This document shows positions 7,143-8,199 of a stretch of 8,199 nt of DNA, piece after piece (within the stretch, counting starts at the first letter, position 1; every line of letters begins with the position of its first letter). The stretch is taken from the NCBI GenBank assembly GCA_002383105.1, contig DFXC01000085.1:379-8577 (forward strand), read 5' to 3'. Source of the DNA: Hyphomicrobiaceae bacterium UBA4118. GTDB lineage: Bacteria > Pseudomonadota > Alphaproteobacteria > Rhizobiales > Methyloligellaceae. The position numbers and the translations under genes are program-made. The notes under the pieces are model-generated. The model worked only from the letters and a program-made list of their open reading frames with translations. It was not told the DNA's origin and did not search any database.

Positions 7143-8030
7143 TCACCAGGCAAGCGCGCGCATGGCGCCGAGCGGGCGCCGCTTGGCGTGAGCGAACAGC
7201 TCCGCAAGGTGCATGCCATCGAGCGCGTCCTCGCCCGCATCCCCGCCGCGGTTTGACGGCACATGCAGCCCGCTCGCCACGAACACGGCATCGATCCCAA
7301 AGCTGGCCGCGCCGGCAATGTCGGTATTGACCCCGTCGCCGATGGCAAGGACTTGGTCCTTGGCGATGCTCTCGCCCGCTAGGGCAGCGACGGTCTCGAG
7401 CGCCAGAGCATAGATCGGCGCATGGGGCTTGCCGGCATAGAGCACGCTGCCCCCTACTCGCGCATAGATCGCCGCGAGCGCGCCGGCGCAATAGACGAGG
7501 CGATCGCCCCGCTCGACCAGATGATCGGGATTGGCGCAGATCATGGGTAGCTTGCGCGCGGCAAGCTCGCTTAAGAGCCCGTCATAGTCCTCCGGCGTCT
7601 CCGTCTCGTCGTCAAACAGCCCAGAGCAGACCACGAGCTCGGCTTCCTCGGGCGTCCCGAGCCTGACGTCGATGCCTTGGAAGATGGGCAGGTCGCGCTC
7701 GGGCCCGAGATGAAAGACCTCGGCGCCCTTGTGCTTGGCGAGCTCGTTGCGGGTGAGGTCGCCTGAGGTGACGGTCGCGTCATAGGCATCGTCGGGGACG
7801 CCGAGACGGCGGAGCTGCTCCTGAACGCCAGGGCTCGGGCGCGGCGAGTTGGAGAGGAGCACCACGATGCCGCCAGACGCGCGAAAGCTTCGCGTGGCGG
7901 CAACGGCGCGGGGGAAAGGCCTGTGCCCGTTATGCACGACGCCCCAGATGTCGACGAGCCAGGCGCGATAGTGCGAGCCCAAGTCCTTGATCGAGGAGAT
8001 CACGGGAATGGTGGGAGCGGTCATGGTCAT
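7143..8030 (-). CDS. HAD superfamily subclass IIA hydrolase (TIGR01459 type)
   Basis: A 295-residue probable phosphatase. HAD motifs appear in order: motif I DIWGVVHNG (27-35) with nucleophile Asp27; motif II LLSNS (58-62); motif III Lys201 in YAGKPHAPIY; motif IV GDGVNTD with Asp232 and Asp237. The large cap between motifs II and III is the IIA (NagD-like) arrangement. Position D+2 is Trp29 rather than the acid/base Asp of most HAD phosphatases; a DxWGV motif is what I recall for the TIGR01459 group. The substrate is unknown. In related genomes I recall this family near ribF and maoC, as here, which makes a phosphorylated flavin or a flavin precursor a possible substrate; that is inference. 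The start is the first of two close in-frame ATGs (8030 and 8024); the ribosome site is weak (GGAACG). Confidence 0.9.
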   Translation of the reverse strand: MTMTAPTIPVISSIKDLGSHYRAWLVDIWGVVHNGHRPFPRAVAATRSFRASGGIVVLLSNSPRPSPGVQEQLRRLGVPDDAYDATVTSGDLTRNELAKHKGAEVFHLGPERDLPIFQGIDVRLGTPEEAELVVCSGLFDDETETPEDYDGLLSELAARKLPMICANPDHLVERGDRLVYCAGALAAIYARVGGSVLYAGKPHAPIYALALETVAALAGESIAKDQVLAIGDGVNTDIAGAASFGIDAVFVASGLHVPSNRGGDAGEDALDGMHLAELFAHAKRRPLGAMRALAW

Positions 8031-8036
8031 GGCGTT

Positions 8037-8065
8037 CCGTTAGAGGCTCGCTTTGAGGGGGTCAA
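8037..8065 (-). promoter_or_regulatory. Candidate promoter of the HAD hydrolase gene
   Basis: On the minus strand TTGACC (8065-8060) and TAACGG (8042-8037) are separated by 17 bases. The -35 fits well and the -10 only partly. The -10 ends 6 bases before the ATG at 8030, so transcription would start at or next to the start codon, giving a leaderless message; the poor ribosome site is consistent with this. Confidence 0.3.
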
Positions 8066-8110
8066 GCGTTGCGCCCTCCTCCGCTCCCCTCTTGCGGCAA
8101 GGCTCTACAC

Positions 8111-8126
8111 TGTGAGCCCCCTCACA
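8111..8126. promoter_or_regulatory. CRP-like palindrome TGTGA-N6-TCACA
   Basis: TGTGAG (8111-8116), CCCC, CTCACA (8121-8126) is a perfect inverted repeat whose core matches the CRP/FNR-superfamily operator TGTGA-N6-TCACA exactly. It is centred about 88 bases upstream of the HAD hydrolase ATG. The flanks are not AT-rich, and no regulator is encoded nearby, so the binding protein is unknown. The region 8031-8199 holds no supportable gene. Confidence 0.4.
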
Positions 8127-8160
8127 AACGAGGGGCGCGTCAGCCGCCACATCCGGGCCT

Positions 8161-8185
8161 GAAACGAGCCTTGAAACGAGGCTTG
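8161..8185. repeat. Short direct repeat with embedded inverted repeat
   Basis: GAAACGAG occurs twice with a 12-base period (8161-8168 and 8173-8180). The second copy lies within an inverted repeat AGCCT (8167-8171), a seven-base loop, AGGCT (8179-8183), extendable by a G-T and a C-G pair. There is no T-run, so this is not a clear terminator; it may belong to control DNA of a gene beyond the right edge. Confidence 0.45.
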
Positions 8186-8199
8186 GCGGAATTGCCGTG

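Noticed and set aside
8104..8151. Minus-strand mini-ORF of about 15 codons upstream of the HAD gene
   Set aside because: It is short, has no ribosome site and overlaps the CRP-like palindrome; no support for translation.

Overview
The window is GC-rich, densely coding DNA that looks like an alphaproteobacterial chromosome, probably Hyphomicrobiales. This is inferred from family resemblance (an IleRS lacking the C-terminal zinc cysteines, an HAD-IIA hydrolase with a DxW motif, a DUF3035-like lipoprotein) and from gene order; no rRNA or other marker is present to confirm it. There are no mobile elements, CRISPR arrays, tRNA or rRNA genes.

Left and centre (1-5997, all minus strand): a tightly packed, probably co-transcribed housekeeping cluster reading right to left. 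It runs from a MaoC-type enoyl-CoA hydratase through ribF (FMN/FAD synthesis), ileS (isoleucyl-tRNA synthetase) and lspA (lipoprotein signal peptidase) to the start of a lipoprotein gene that leaves the window. Gaps between genes are about 20, 54, 4 and 18 bases. lspA sits next to a gene whose product carries a lipobox, so the peptidase and a likely substrate are neighbours. The most unusual gene is ileS: its catalytic core is preceded by about 135 extra residues, of which the first 110 or so are extremely Lys/Arg/Ala-rich and resemble histone H1.

Middle right (5998-7139): a 270-base divergent control region, then on the plus strand a CheY-like single-domain response regulator followed by a short CheZ-type phosphatase. 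They form a self-contained phospho-switch with no other chemotaxis genes in view. Upstream of cheY, a near-match to the CtrA box (TTAA-N7-TTAA) overlaps a plausible -35, which suggests cell-cycle or motility control.

Right (7143-8199): a minus-strand HAD subclass IIA hydrolase of the alphaproteobacterial TIGR01459 type, convergent with cheZ and only 3 bases from it. Its upstream region contains a perfect CRP-like palindrome (TGTGA-N6-TCACA). The last ~170 bases hold no gene I can support.

I see no defence or mobile system. The items most worth following up are the IleRS extension, the isolated CheY-CheZ pair with its CtrA-like promoter, and the HAD hydrolase as a possible flavin-related phosphatase.
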